A stretch of 64,000 bases of DNA. Source: Bathymodiolus brooksi. Its lineage: Eukaryota; Mollusca; Bivalvia; Mytilida; Modiolidae. The position numbers and the translations under genes were made by a program. The notes under the pieces were generated by a model that saw only the letters and a list, made by a program, of their open reading frames with translations, did no database searches and was not told where the DNA came from. Below, piece after piece: positions 17,923 through 33,100 of the stretch; position 1 is the first letter of the stretch, and each line of letters opens with the position of its first letter. The DNA lies in assembly GCA_963680875.1 (NCBI GenBank), contig OY804583.1:37445982-37509981 (forward strand), read 5' to 3'.

Positions 17923-20900
17923 TGAAACACTGCATTCATAGAAGTGCTTCCCACATGTGACTTCAATAAAAAGTGGCTGGGTTTAACTAGTTTTATTGAC
18001 CTAAAGCTCCCCTCTAGGTGAAACACTGCATTCATAGAAGTGCTTCCCACATGTGACTTCAATAAAAAGTGGCTGGGTTTAACTAGTTTTATTGACCTAA
18101 AGCTCCCCTCTTATTGAAACACTGCATTCATAGAAGTGCTTCCCACATGTGACTTCAATAAAAGGTGGCTGGGTTTAACTAGTTTTATTGACCTAAAAGC
18201 TCCCCTCTAGGTGAAACACTGCATTCATAGAAGTGCTTCCCACATGTGACTTCAATAAAAAGTGGCTGGTTTTAACTAGTTTTATTGACCTAAAGCACCC
18301 CTCTTAGTGAAACACTGCGTTCATAGAAGTGCTTCCCACATGTGACTTCAATAAAAAGTGGCTGGGTTTAACTAGTTTTATTGACCTAAAGCTCCCCTCT
18401 TAGTGAAACACTGCGTTCATAGAAGTGCTTCCCACATGTGACTTCATTAAAAAGTGTCTGGGTTTAACTAGTTTTATTGACCTAAAGCTCCCCTCTTAGT
18501 GAAACACTGTATTCATAGAAGTGCTTCCCACATGTGACTTCAATAAAAAGTGGCTTGGTTTAACTAGTTTTATTGACCTAAAGCTCCCCTCTAGGTGAAA
18601 CACTGCATTCATAGAAGTGCTTCCCACATGTGACTTCAATAAAAAGTGGCTGGGTTTAACTAGTTTTATTGACCTAAAGCTCCCCTCTTAGTGAAACACT
18701 GCATTCATAGAAGTGCTTCCCACATGTGACTTCAATAAAAAGTGGCTGGGTTTAACTAGTTTTATTGACCTAAAGCTCCCCTCTTAGTGAAACACTGCGT
18801 TCATAGAAGTGCTTCCCACATGTGACTTCAATAAAAAGTGTCTGGGTTTAACTAGTTTTATTGACCTAAAGCTCCACTCTTAGTGAAACACTGCATTCAT
18901 AGAAGTGCTTCCCACATGTGACTTCAATAAAAAGTGGCTGGGTTTAACTAGTTTTATTGACCTAAAGCTCCCCTCTTAGTGAAACACTGCGTTCATAGAA
19001 GTGCTTCCCACATGTGACTTCATTAAAAAGTGGCTGGGTTTAACTAGTTTTATTGACCTAAAGCTCCCCTCTAAGTGAAACACTGCGTTCATAGAAGTGC
19101 TTCCCACATGTGACTTCAATAAAAAGTGGCTGGGTTTAACTAGTTTTATTGACCTAAAGCTCCCCTCTTATTGAAACACTGCATTCATAGAAGTGCTTCC
19201 CACATGTGACTTCAATAAAAGGTGGCTGGGTTTAACTAGTTTTATTGACCTAAAAGCTCCCCTCTAGGTGAAACACTGCATTCATAGAAGTGCTTCCCAC
19301 ATGTGACTTCAATAAAAAGTGGCTGGGTTTAACTAGTTTTATTGACCTAAAGCACCCCTCTTAGTGAAACACTGCGTTCATAGAAGTGCTTCCCACATGT
19401 GACTTCAATAAAAAGTGGCTGGGTTTAACTAGTTTTATTGACCTAAAGCTCCCTCTTAGTGAAACACTGCATTCATAGAAGTGCTTCCCACATGTGACTT
19501 CAATAAAAAGTGGCTGGGTTTAACTAGTTTTATTGACCTAAAGCTCCCCTCTTAGTGAAACACTGCGTTCATAGAAGTGCTTCCCACATGTGACTTCAAT
19601 AAACAGTGGCTGGGTTTAACTAGTTTTATTGACCTAAAGCTCCCCTCTTAGTGAAACACTGCGTTCATAGAAGTGCTTCCCACATGTGACTTCAATAAAA
19701 AGTGGCTGGGTTTAACTAGTTTTATTGACCTAAAGCTGCCCTCTTAGTGAAACACTGTGTTCATAGAAGTGATTCCCACATGTGACTTCAATAAAAAGTG
19801 GCTGGGTTTAACTAGTTTTATTGACCTAAAGCTCCTCTCTTAGTGAAACACTGCATTCATAGAAGTGCTTCCCACATGTGACTTCAATAACAAGTGGCTG
19901 GGTTTAACTAGTTTTATTGACCTAAAGCTCCCCTCTTAGTGAAACACTGTATTCATAGAAGTGCTTCCCACATGTGACTTCAATAAAAAGTGGCTGGGTT
20001 TAACTAGTTTTATTGACCTAAAGCTCCCCTCTAGGTGAAACACTGCATTCATAGAAGTGCTTCCCACATGTGACTTCAATAACAAGTGGCTGGGTTTAAC
20101 TAGTTTTATTGACCTAAAGCTCCCCTCTTAGTGAAACACTGCGTTCATAGAAGTGCTTCCCACATGTGACTTCATTAAAAAGTGTCTGGGTTTAACTAGT
20201 TTTATTGACCTAAAGCTCCACTCTTAGTGAAACACTGCATTCATAGAAGTGCTTCCCACATGTGACTTCAATAAATAGTGGCTGGGTTTAACTAGTTTTA
20301 TTGACCTAAAGCTCCCCTCTTAGTGAAACACTGCGTTCATAGAAGTGCTTCCCACATGTGACTTCATTAAAAAGTGGCTGGGTTTAACTAGTTTTATTGA
20401 CCTAAAGCTCCCCTCTAGGTGAAACACTGCATTCATAGAAGTGCTTCCCACATGTGACTTCAATAAAAAGTGGCTGGGTTTAACTAGTTTTATTGACCTA
20501 AAGCTCCCCTCTTATTGAAACACTGCATTCATAGAAGTGCTTCCCACATGTGACTAAAATAAAAGGTGGCTGGGTTTAACTAGTTTTATTGACCTAAAAG
20601 CTCCCCTCTAGGTGAAACACTGCATTCATAGAAGTGCTTCCCACATGTGACTTCAATAAAAAGTGGCTGGTTTTAACTAGTTTTATTGACCTAAAGCACC
20701 CCTCTTAGTGAAACACTGCGTTCATAGAAGTGCTTCCCACATGTGACTTCAATAAAAAGTGCCTGGGTTTAACTAGTTTTATTGACCTAAAGCTCCCCTC
20801 TTAGTGAAACACTGCGTTCATAGAAGTGCTTACCACATGTGACTTCATTAAAAAGTGTCTGGGTTTAACTAGTTTTATTGACCTAAAGCTCCCCTCTAGG

Positions 20901-23900
20901 TGAAACACTGCATTCATAGAAGTGCTTCCCACATGTGACTTCAATAAAAAGTGGCTGGGTTTAACTAGTTTTATTGACCTAAAGCTCCCCTCTTATTGAA
21001 ACACTGCATTCATAGAAGTGCTTCCCACATGTGACTTCAATAAAAGGTGGCTGGGTTTAACTAGTTTTATTGACCTAAAAGCTCCCCTCTAGGTGAAACA
21101 CTGCATTCATAGAAGTGCTTCCCACATGTGACTTCAATAAAAAGTGGCTGGTTTTAACTAGTTTTATTGACCTAAAGCACCCCTCTTAGTGAAACACTGC
21201 GTTCATAGAAGTGCTTCCCACATGTGACTTCAATAAAAAGTGGCTGGGTTTAACTAGTTTTATTGACCTAAAGCTCCCCTCTTAGTGAAACACTGCGTTC
21301 ATAGAAGTGCTTCCCACATGTGACTTCATTAAAAAGTGTCTGGGTTTAACTAGTTTTATTGACCTAAAGCTCCACTCTTAGTGAAACACTGCATTCATAG
21401 AAGTGCTTCCCACATGTGACTTCAATAAAAAGTGGCTGGGTTTAACTAGTTTTATTGACCTAAAGCTCCCCTCTTAGTGAAACACTGCGTTCATAGAAGG
21501 TGCTTCCCACATGTGACTTCATTAAAAAGTGGCTGGGTTTAACTAGTTTTATTGACCTAAAGCTCCCCTCTAAGTGAAACACTGCGTTCATAGAAGTACT
21601 TCCCACATGTGACTTCAATAAAAAGTGGCTGGGTTTAACTAGTTTTATTGACCTAAAGCACCCCTCTTATTGAAACACTGCATTCATAGAAGTGCTTCCC
21701 ACAATTGACTTCAATAAAAGGTGGCTGGGTTTAACTAGTTTTATTGACCTAAAAGCTCCCCTCTAGGTGAAACACTGCATTCATAGAAGTGCTTCCCACA
21801 TGTGACTTCAATAAAAAGTGTCTGGGTTTAACTAGTTTTATTGACCTAAAGCACCCCTCTTAGTGAAACACTGCGTTCATAGAAGTGCTTCCCACATGTG
21901 ACTTCAATAAAAAGTGGCTGGGTTTAACTAGTTTTATTGACCTAAAGCTCCCTCTTAGTGAAACACTGCATTCATAGAAGTGCTTCCCACATGTGACTTC
22001 AATAAAAAGTGGCTGGGTTTAACTAGTTTTATTAGCCTAAAGCTCCCCTCTTAGTGAAACACTGCGTTCATAGAAGTGCTTCCCACATGTGACTTCAATA
22101 AAATGTGGCTGGGTTTAACTAGTTTTATTGACCTAAAGCTCCCCTCTTAGTGAAACACTGCGTTCATAGAAGTGCTTCCCACATGTGACTTCAATAAAAA
22201 GTGGCTGGGTTTAACTAGTTTTATTGACCTAAAGCTGCCTTCTTAGTGAAACACTGTGTTCATAGAAGTGATTCCCACATGTGACTTCAATAAAAGATGG
22301 CTGGGTTTAACTAGTTTTATTGACCTAAAGCTCCTCTCTTAGTGAAACACTGCATTCATAGAAGTGCTTCCCACATGTGACTTCAATAACAAGTGGCTGG
22401 GTTTAACTAGTTTTATTAGCCTAAAGCTCCCCTCTTAGTAAAACACTGCGTTCATAGAAGTGCTTCCCACATGTGACTTCAATAAAAAGTGGCTGGGTTT
22501 AACTAGTTTTATTGACCTAAAGCTCCCCTCTTAGTGAAACACTGTATTCATAGAAGTGCTTCCCACATGTGACTTCAATAAAAAGTGGCTGGGTTTAACT
22601 AGTTTTATTGACCTAAAGCTCCCGTCTAGGTGAAACACTGCATTCATAGAAGTGCTTCCCACATGTGACTTCAATAAAAAGTGGCTGGGTTTAACTAGTT
22701 TTATTGACCTAAAGCTCCCCTCTTAGTGAAACACTGCATTCATAGAAGTGCTTCCCACATGTGACTTCAATAACAAGTGGCTGGGTTTAACTAGTTTTAT
22801 TGACCTAAAGCTCCCCTCTTAGTGAAACACTGCGTTCATAGAAGTGCTTCCCACATGTGACTTCATTAAAAAGTGTCTGGGTTTAACTAGTTTTATTGAC
22901 CTAAAGCTCCACTCTTAGTGAAACACTGCATTCATAGAAGTGCTTCCCACATGTGACTTCAATAAAAAGTGGCTGGGTTTAACTAGTTTTTTATTGACCT
23001 AAAGCTCCCCTCTTAGTGAAACACTGCGTTCATAGAAGTGCTTCCCACATGTGACTTCATTAAAAAGTGGCTGGGTTTAACTAGTTTTATTGACCTAAAG
23101 CTCCTCTCTTAGTGAAACATTGCATTCATAGAAGTGCTTCCCACATGTGACTTCAATAACAAGTGGCTGGGATTAACTAGTTTTATTAGCCTAAAGCTCC
23201 CCTCTTAGTGAAACACTGCATTCATAGAAGTGCTTCCCACATGTGACTTCAATAAAAAGTGGCTGGGTTTAACTAGTTTTATTGACCTAAAGCTCCCCTC
23301 TTAGTGAAACACTGCGTTCATAGAAGTGCTTCCCACATGTGACTTCATTAAAAAGTGGCTGGGTTTAACTAGTTTTATTGACCTAAAGCTCCCCTCTAGG
23401 TGAAACACTGCATTCATAGAAGTGCTTCCCACATGTGACTTCAATAACAAGTGGCTGGGTTTAACTAGTTTTATTGACCTAAAGCTCCCCTCTTAGTGAA
23501 ACACTGCGTTCATAGAAGTGCTTCCCACATGTGACTTCAATAAAAAGTGGCTGGGTTTAACTAGTTTTATTGACCTAAAGCTCCCCTCTTAGTGAAACAC
23601 TGCGTTCATAGAAGTGCTTCCCACATGTGACTTCAATAAAAAGTGGCTGGGTTTAACTAGTTTTATTGACCTAAAGCTCCCCTCTTATTGAAACACTGCA
23701 TTCATAGAAGTGCTTCCCACATGTGACTTCAATAAAAGGTGGCTGGGTTTAACTAGTTTTATTGACCTAAAAGCTCCCCTCTAGGTGAAACACTGCATTC
23801 ATAGAAGTGCTTCCCACATGTGACTTCAATAAAAAGTGGCTGGGTTTAACTAGTTTTATTGACCTAAAGCACCCCTCTTAGTGAAACACTGCGTTCATAG

Positions 23901-26900
23901 AAGTGCTTCCCACATGTGACTTCAATAAAAAGTGGCAGGGTTTAACTAGTTTTATTGACATAAAGCTCCCTCTTAGTGAAACACTGCATTCATAGAAGTG
24001 CTTCCCACATGTGACTTCAATAAAAAGTGGCTGGGTTTAACTAGTTTTATTAGCCTAAAGCTCCCCTCTTAGTGAAACACTGCGTTCATAGAAGTGCTTC
24101 CCACATGCGACTTCAATAAAAAGTGGCTGGGTTTAACTAGTTTTATTGACCTAAAGCTCCCCTCTTAGTGAAACACTGCGTTCATAGAAGTGTTTCTTAC
24201 ATGTGACTTCAATAAAAAGTGGCTGGGTTTAACTAGTTTTATTGACCTAAAGCTGCCCTCTTAGTGAAACACTGTGTTCATAGAAGTGATTCCCTAATGT
24301 GACTTCAATAAAAAGTGGCTGGGTTTAACTAGTTTTATTGACCTAAAGCTCCTCTCTTAGTGAAACACTGCATTCATAGAAGTGCTTCCCACATGTGACT
24401 TCAATAACAAGTGGCTGGGATTAACTAGTTTTATTAGCCTAAAGCTCCCCTCTTAGTGAAACACTGCATTCATAGAAGTGCTTCCCACATGTGACTTCAA
24501 TAAAAAGTGGCTGGGTTTAACTAGTTTTATTGACCTAAAGCTCCCCTCTTAGTGAAACACTGCGTTCATAGAAGTGCTTCCCACATGTGACTTCAATAAA
24601 AAGTGGCTGGGTTTAACTAGTTTTATTGACCTAAAGCTCCCCTCTTAGTGAAACACTGCGTTCATAGAAGTGCTTCCCACATGTGACTTCATTAAAAAGT
24701 GGCTGGGTTTAACTAGTTTTATTGACCTAAAGCTCCCCTCTAGGTGAAACACTGCATTCATAGAAGTGCTTCCCACATGTGACTTCAATAAAAAGTGGCT
24801 GGGTTTAACTAGTTTTATTGACCTAAAGCTCCCCTCTTATTGAAACACTGCATTCATAGAAGTGCTTCCCACATGTGACTTCAATAAAAGGTGGCTGGGT
24901 TTAACTAGTTTTATTGACCTAAAAGCTCCCCTCTAGGTGAAACACTGCATTCATAGAAGTGCTTCCCACATGTGACTTCAATAAAAAGTGGCTGGGTTTA
25001 ACTAGTTTTATTGACCTAAAGCTCCCCTCTTAGTGAAACACTGCATTCATAGAAGTGCTTCCCACATGTGACTTCAATAACAAGTGGCTGGGTTTAACTA
25101 GTTTTATTGACCTAAAGCTCCCCTCTTAGTGAAACACTGCGTTCATAGAAGTGCTTCCCACATATGACTTCATTAAAAAGTGTCTGGGTTTAACTAGTTT
25201 TATTGACCTAAAGCTCCACTCTTAGTGAAACACTGCATTCATAGAAGTGCTTCCCACATGTGACTTCAATAAAAAGTGGCTGGGTTTAACTAGTTTTATT
25301 GACCTAAAGCTCCCCTCTTAGTGAAACACTGCGTTCATAGAAGTGCTTCCCACATGTGACTTCATTAAAAAGTGGCTGGGTTTAACTAGTTTTATTGACC
25401 TAAAGCTCCCCTCTAGGTGAAACACTGCATTCATAGAAGTGCTTCCCACATGTGACTTCAATAAAAAGTGGCTGGGTTTAACTAGTTTTATTGACCTAAA
25501 GCTCCCCTCTTATTGAAACACTGCATTCATAGAAGTGCTTCCCACATGTGACTTCAATAAAAGGTGGCTGGGTTTAACTAGTTTTATTGACCTAAAAGCT
25601 CCCCTCTAGGTGAAACACTGCATTCATAGAAGTGCTTCCCACATGTGACTTGAATAAAAAGTGGCTGGTTTTAACTAGTTTTATTGACCTAAAGCACCCC
25701 TCTTAGTGAAACACTGCGTTCATAGAAGTGCTTCCCACATGTGACTTCAATAAAAAGTGGCTGGGTTTAACTAGTTTTATTGACCTAAAGCTCCCCTCTT
25801 AGTGAAACACTGCGTTCATAGAAGTGCTTCCCACATGTGACTTCATTAAAAAGTGTCTGGGTTTAACTAGTTTTATTGACCTAAAGCTTCACTCTTAGTG
25901 AAACACTGCATTCATAGAAGTGCTTCCCACATGTGACTTCAATAAAAAGTGGCTGGGTTTAACTAGTTTTATTGACCTAAAGCTCCCCTCTTAGTGAAAC
26001 ACTGCGTTCATAGAAGGTGCTTCCCACATGTGACTTCATTAAAAAGTGGCTGGGTTTAACTAGTTTTATTGACCTAAAGCTCCCCTCTAAGTGAAACACT
26101 GCGTTCATAGAAGTACTTCCCACATGTGACTTCAATAAATAGTGGCTGGGTTTAACTAGTTTTATTGACCTAAAGCACCCCTCTTATTGAAACACTGCAT
26201 TCATAGAAGTGCTTCCCACAATTGACTTCAATAAAAGGTGGCTGGGTTTAACTAGTTTTATTGACCTAAAAGCTCCCCTCTAGGTGAAACACTGCATTCA
26301 TAGAAGTGCTTCCCACATGTGACTTCAATAAAAAGTGTCTGGGTTTAACTAGTTTTATTGACCTAAAGCACCCCTCTTAGTGAAACACTGCGTTCATAGA
26401 AGTGCTTCCCACATGTGACTTCAATAAAAAGTGGCTGGGTTTAACTAGTTTTATTGACCTAAAGCTCCCTCTTAGTGAAACACTGCATTCATAGAAGTGC
26501 TTCCCACATGTGACTTCAATAAAAAGTGGCTGGGTTTAACTAGTTTTATTAGCCTAAAGCTCCCCTCTTAGTGAAACACTGCGTTCATAGAAGTGCTTCC
26601 CACATGTGACTTCAATAAACAGTGGCTGGGTTTAACTAGTTTTATTGACCTAAAGCTCCCCTCTTAGTGAAACACTGCGTTCATAGAAGTGCTTCCCACA
26701 TGTGACTTCAATAAAAAGTGGCTGGGTTTAACTAGTTTTATTGACCTAAAGCTGCCCTCTTAGTGAAACACTGTGTTCATAGAAGTGATTCCCACATGTG
26801 ACTTCAATAAAAAGTGGCTGGGTTTAACTAGTTTTATTGACCTAAAGCTCCTCTCTTAGTGAAACACTGCATTCATAGAAGTGCTTCCCACATGTGACTT

Positions 26901-29900
26901 CAATAACAAGTGGCTGGGTTTAACTAGTTTTATTAGCCTAAAGCTCCCCTCTTAGTGAAACACTGCATTCATAGAAGTGCTTCTCACATGTGACTTCAAT
27001 AAAAAGTGGCTGGGTTTAACTAGTTTTATTGACCTAACGCTCCCCTCTTAGTGAAACACTGCGTTCATAGAAGTTCTTCCCACATGTGACTTCAATAAAA
27101 AGTGGCTGGGTTTAACTAGTTTTATTGACCTAAAGCTCCCCTCTTAGGGAAACACTGTATTCATAGAAGTGCTTCCCACATGTGACTTCAATAAAAAGTG
27201 GCTGGGTTTAACTAGTTTTATTGACCTAAAGCTCCCCTCTAGGTGAAACACTGCATTCATAGCAGTGCTTCCCACATGTGACTTCAATAAAAAGTGGCTG
27301 GGTTTAACTAGTTTTATTGACCTAAAGCTGCCCTCTTAGTGAAACACTGCATTCATAGAAGTGCTTCCCACATGTGACTTCAATAACAAGTGGCTGGGTT
27401 TAACTAGTTTTATTGACCTAAAGCTCCCCTCTTAGTGAAACACTGCGTTCATAGAAGTGCTTCCCACATGTGACTTCATTAAAAAGTGTCTGGGTTTAAC
27501 TAGTTTTATTGACCTAAAGCTCCACTCTTAGTGAAACACTGCATTCATAGAAGTGCTTCCCACATGTGACTTCAATAAATAGTGGCTGGGTTTAACTAGT
27601 TTTATTGACCTAAAGCTCCCCTCTTAGTGAAACACTGCGTTCATAGAAGTGCTTCCCACATGTGACTTCATTAAAATGTGGCTGGGTTTAACTAGTTTTA
27701 TTGACCTAAAGCTCCCCTCTAGGTGAAACACTGCATTCATAGAAGTGCTTCCCACATGTGACTTCAATAAAAAGTGGCTGGGTTTAACTAGTTTTATTGA
27801 CCTAAAGCTCCCCTCTTATTGAAACACTGCATTCATAGAAGTGCTTCCCACATGTGACTTCAATAAAAGGTGGCTGGGTTTAACTAGTTTTATTGACCTA
27901 AAAGCTCCCCTCTAGGTGAAACACTGCATTCATAGAAGTGCTTCCCACATGTGACTTCAATAAAAAGTGGCTGGTTTTAACTAGTTTTATTGACCTAAAG
28001 CACCCCTCTTAGTGAAACACTGCGTTCATAGAAGTGCTTCCCACATGTGACTTCAATAAAAAGTGGCTGGGTTTAACTAGTTTTATTGACCTAAAGCTCC
28101 CCTCTTAGTGAAACACTGCGTTCATAGAAGTGCTTCCCACATGTGACTTCATTAAAAAGTGTCTGGGTTTAACTAGTTTTATTGACCTAAAGCTCCCCTC
28201 TAGGTGAAACACTGCATTCATAGAAGTGCTTCCCACATGTGACTTCAATAAAAAGTGGCTGGGTTTAACTAGTTTTATTGACCTAAAGCTCCCCTCTTAG
28301 TGAAACACTGCATTCATAGAAGTGCTTCCCACATGTGACTTCAATAACAAGTGGCTGGGTTTAACTAGTTTTATTGACCTAAAGCTCCCCTCTTAGTGAA
28401 ACACTGCGTTCATAGAAGTGCTTCCCACATGTGACTTCATTAAAAAGTGTCTGGGTTTAACTAGTTTTATTGACCTAAAGCTCCACTCTTAGTGAAACAC
28501 TGCATTCATAGAAGTGCTTCCCACATGTGACTTCAATAAAAAGTGGCTGGGTTTAACTAGTTTTATTGACCTAAAGCTCCCCTCTTAGTGAAACACTGCG
28601 TTCATAGAAGTGCTTCCCACATGTGACTTCATTAAAAAGTGGCTGGGTTTAACTAGTTTTATTGACCTAAAGCTCCCCTCTAGGTGAAACACTGCATTCA
28701 TAGAAGTGCTTCCCACATGTGACTTCAATAAAAAGTGGCTGGGTTTAACTAGTTTTATTGACCTAAAGCTCCCCTCTTATTGAAACACTGCATTCATAGA
28801 AGTGCTTCCCACATGTGACTTCAATAAAAGGTGGCTGGGTTTAACTAGTTTTATTGACCTAAAAGCTCCCCTCTAGGTGAAACACTGCATTCATAGAAGT
28901 GCTTCCCACATGTGACTTCAATAAAAAGTGGCTGGTTTTAACTAGTTTTATTGACCTAAAGCACCCCTCTTAGTGAAACACTGCGTTCATAGAAGTGCTT
29001 CCCACATGTGACTTCAATAAAAAGTGGCTGGGTTTAACTAGTTTTATTGACCTAAAGCTCCCCTCTTAGTGAAACACTGCGTTCATAGAAGTGCTTCCCA
29101 CATGTGACTTCATTAAAAAGTGTCTGGGTTTAACTAGTTTTATTGACCTAAAGCTCCAGTCTTAGTGAAACACTGCATTCATAGAAGTGCTTCCCACATG
29201 TGACTTCAATAAAAAGTGGCTGGGTTTAACTAGTTTTATTGACCTAAAGCTCCCCTCTTAGTGAAACACTGCGTTCATAGAAGGTGCTTCCCACATGTGA
29301 CTTCATTAAAAAGTGGCTGGGTTTAACTAGTTTTATTGACCTAAAGCTCCCCTCTAAGTGAAACACTGCGTTCATAGAAGTACTTCCCACATGTGACTTC
29401 AATAAAAAGTGGCTGGGTTTAACTAGTTTTATTGACCTAAAGCACCCCTCTTATTGAAACACTGCATTCATAGAAGTGCTTCCCACAATTGACTTCAATA
29501 AAAGGTGGCTGGGTTTAACTAGTTTTATTGACCTAAAAGCTCCCCTCTAGGTGAAACACTGCATTCATAGAAGTGCTTCCCACATGTGACTTCAATAAAA
29601 AGTGTCTGGGTTTAACTAGTTTTATTGACCTAAAGCACCCCTCTTAGTGAAACACTGCGTTCATAGAAGTGCTTCCCACATGTGACTTCAATAAAAAGTG
29701 GCTGGGTTTAACTAGTTTTATTGACCTAAAGCTCCCTCTTAGTGAAACACTGCATTCATAGAAGTGCTTCCCACATGTGACTTCAATAAAAAGTGGCTGG
29801 GTTTAACTAGTTTTATTAGCCTAAAGCTCCCCTCTTAGTGAAACACTGCGTTCATAGAAGTGCTTCCCACATGTGACTTCAATAAAATGTGGCTGGGTTT

Positions 29901-30101
29901 AACTAGTTTTATTGACCTAAAGCTCCCCTCTTAGTGAAACACTGCGTTCATAGAAGTGCTTCCCACATGTGACTTCAATAAAAAGTGGCTGGGTTTAACT
30001 AGTTTTATTGACCTAAAGCTGCCCTCTTAGTGAAACACTGTGTTCATAGAAGTGATTCCCACATGTGACTTCAATAAAAGATGGCTGGGTTTAACTAGTT
30101 T

Positions 30102-33100
30102 TATTGACCTAAAGCTCCTCTCTTAGTGAAACACTGCATTCATAGAAGTGCTTCCCACATGTGACTTCAATAACAAGTGGCTGGGTTTAACTAGTTTTAT
30201 TAGCCTAAAGCTCCCCTCTTAGTAAAACACTGCGTTCATAGAAGTGCTTCCCACATGTGACTTCAATAAAAAGTGGCTGGGTTTAACTAGTTTTATTGAC
30301 CTAAAGCTCCCCTCTTAGTGAAACACTGTATTCATAGAAGTGCTTCCCACATGTGACTTCAATAAAAAGTGGCTGGGTTTAACTAGTTTTATTGACCTAA
30401 AGCTCCCCTCTAGGTGAAACACTGCATTCATAGAAGTGCTTCCCACATGTGACTTCAATAAAAAGTGGCTGGGTTTAACTAGTTTTATTGACCTAAAGCT
30501 CCCCTCTTAGTGAAACACTGCATTCTTAGAAGTGCTTCCCACATGTGACTTCAATAACAAGTGGCTGGGTTTAACTAGTTTTATTGACCTAAAGCTCCCC
30601 TCTTAGTGAAACACTGCGTTCATAGAAGTGCTTCCCACATGTGACTTCATTAAAAAGTGTCTGGGTTTAACTAGTTTTATTGACCTAAAGCTCCACTCTT
30701 AGTGAAACACTGCATTCATAGAAGTGCTTCCCACATGTGACTTCAATAAAAAGTGGCTGGGTTTAACTAGTTTTTTATTGACCTAAAGCTCCCCTCTTAG
30801 TGAAACACTGCGTTCATAGAAGTGCTTCCCACATGTGACTTCATTAAAAAGTGGCTGGGTTTAACTAGTTTTATTGACCTAAAGCTCCTCTCTTAGTGAA
30901 ACACTGCATTCATAGAAGTGCTTCCCACATGTGACTTCAATAACAAGTGGCTGGGATTAACTAGTTTTATTAGCCTAAAGCTCCCCTCTTAGTGAAACAC
31001 TGCATTCATAGAAGTGCTTCCCACATGTGACTTCAATGAAAAGTGGCTGGGTTTAACTAGTTTTATTGACCTAAAGCTCCCCTCTTAGTGAAACACTGCG
31101 TTCATAGAAGTGCTTCCCACATGTGACTTCATTAAAAAGTGGCTGGGTTTAACTAGTTTTATTGACCTAAAGCTCCCCTCTAGGTGAAACACTGCATTCA
31201 TAGAAGTGCTTCCCACATGTGACTTCAATAACAAGTGGCTGGGTTTAACTAGTTTTATTGACCTAAAGCTCCCCTCTTAGTGAAACACTGCGTTCATAGA
31301 AGTGCTTCCCACATGTGACTTCAATAAAAAGTGGCTGGGTTTAACTAGTTTTATTGACCTAAAGCTCCCCTCTTAGTGAAACACTGCGTTCATAGAAGTG
31401 CTTCCCACATGTGACTTCAATAAAAGGTGGCTGGGTTTAACTAGTTTTATTGACCTAAAAGCTCCCCTCTTATTGAAACACTGCATTCATAGAAGTGCTT
31501 CCCACATGTGACTTCAATAAAAAGTGGCTGGGTTTAACTAGTTTTATTGACCTAAAGCACCCCTCTTAGTGAAACACTGCGTTCATAGAAGTGCTTCCCA
31601 CATGTGACTTCAATAAAAAGTGGCAGGGTTTAACTAGTTTTATTGACCTAAAGCTCCCTCTTAGTGAAACACTGCATTCATAGAAGTGCTTCCCACATGT
31701 GACTTCAATAAAAAGTGGCTGGGTTTAACTAGTTTTATTAGCCTAAAGCTCCCCTCTTAGTGAAACACTGCGTTCATAGAAGTGCTTCCCACATGCGACT
31801 TCAATAAAAAGTGGCTGGGTTTAGCTAGTTTTATTGACCTAAAGCTCCCCTCTTAGTGAAACACTGCGTTCATAGAAGTGTTTCTTACATGTGACTTCAA
31901 TAAAAAGTGGCTGGGTTTAACTAGTTTTATTGACCTAAAGCTGCCCTCTTAGTGAAACACTGTGTTCATAGAAGTGATTCCCTAATGTGACTTCAATAAA
32001 AAGTGGCTGGGTTTAACTTGTTTTATTGACCTAAAGCTCCTCTCTTAGTGAAACACTGCATTCATAGAAGTGCTTCCCACATGTGACTTCAATAACAAGT
32101 GGCTGGGATTAACTAGTTTTATTAGCCTAAAGCTCCCCTCTTAGTGAAACACTGCATTCATAGAAGTGCTTCCCACATGTGACTTCAATAAAAAGTGGCT
32201 GGGTTTAACTAGTTTTATTGACCTAAAGCTCCCCTCTTAGTGAAACACTGCGTTCATAGAAGTGCTTCCCACATGTGACTTCAATAAAAAGTGGCTGGGT
32301 TTAACTAGTTTTATTGACCTAAAGCTCCCCTCTTAGTGAAACACTGCGTTCATAGAAGTGCTTCCCACATGTGACTTCATTAAAAAGTGGCTAGGTTTAA
32401 CTAGTTTTATTGACCTAAAGCTCCCCTCTAGGTGAAACACTGCATTCATAGAAGTGCTTCCCACATGTGACTTCAATAAAAAGTGGCTGGATTTAACTAG
32501 TTTTATTGACCTAAAGCTCCCCTCTTATTGAAACACTGCATTCATAGAAGTGCTTCCCACATGTGACTTCAATAAAAGGTGGCTGGGTTTAACTAGTTTT
32601 ATTGACCTAAAGCTCCTCTCTTAGTGAAACACTGCATTCATAGAAGTGCTTCCCACATGTGACTTCAATAACAAGTGGCTGGGTTTAACTAGTTTTATTA
32701 GCCTAAAGCTCCCCTCTTAGTAAAACACTGCGTTCATAGAAGTGCTTCCCACATGTGACTTCAATAAAAAGTGGCTGGGTTTAACTAGTTTTATTGACCT
32801 AAAGCTCCCCTCTTAGTGAAACACTGTATTCATAGAAGTGCTTCCCACATGTGACTTCAATAAAAAGTGGCTGGGTTTAACTAGTTTTATTGACCTAAAG
32901 CTCCCCTCTAGGTGAAACACTGCATTCATAGAAGTGCTTCCCACATGTGACTTCAATAAAAAGTGGCTGGGTTTAACTAGTTTTATTGACCTAAAGCTCC
33001 CCTCTTAGTGAAACACTGCATTCTTAGAAGTGCTTCCCACATGTGACTTCAATAACAAGTGGCTGGGTTTAACTAGTTTTATTGACCTAAAGCTCCCCTC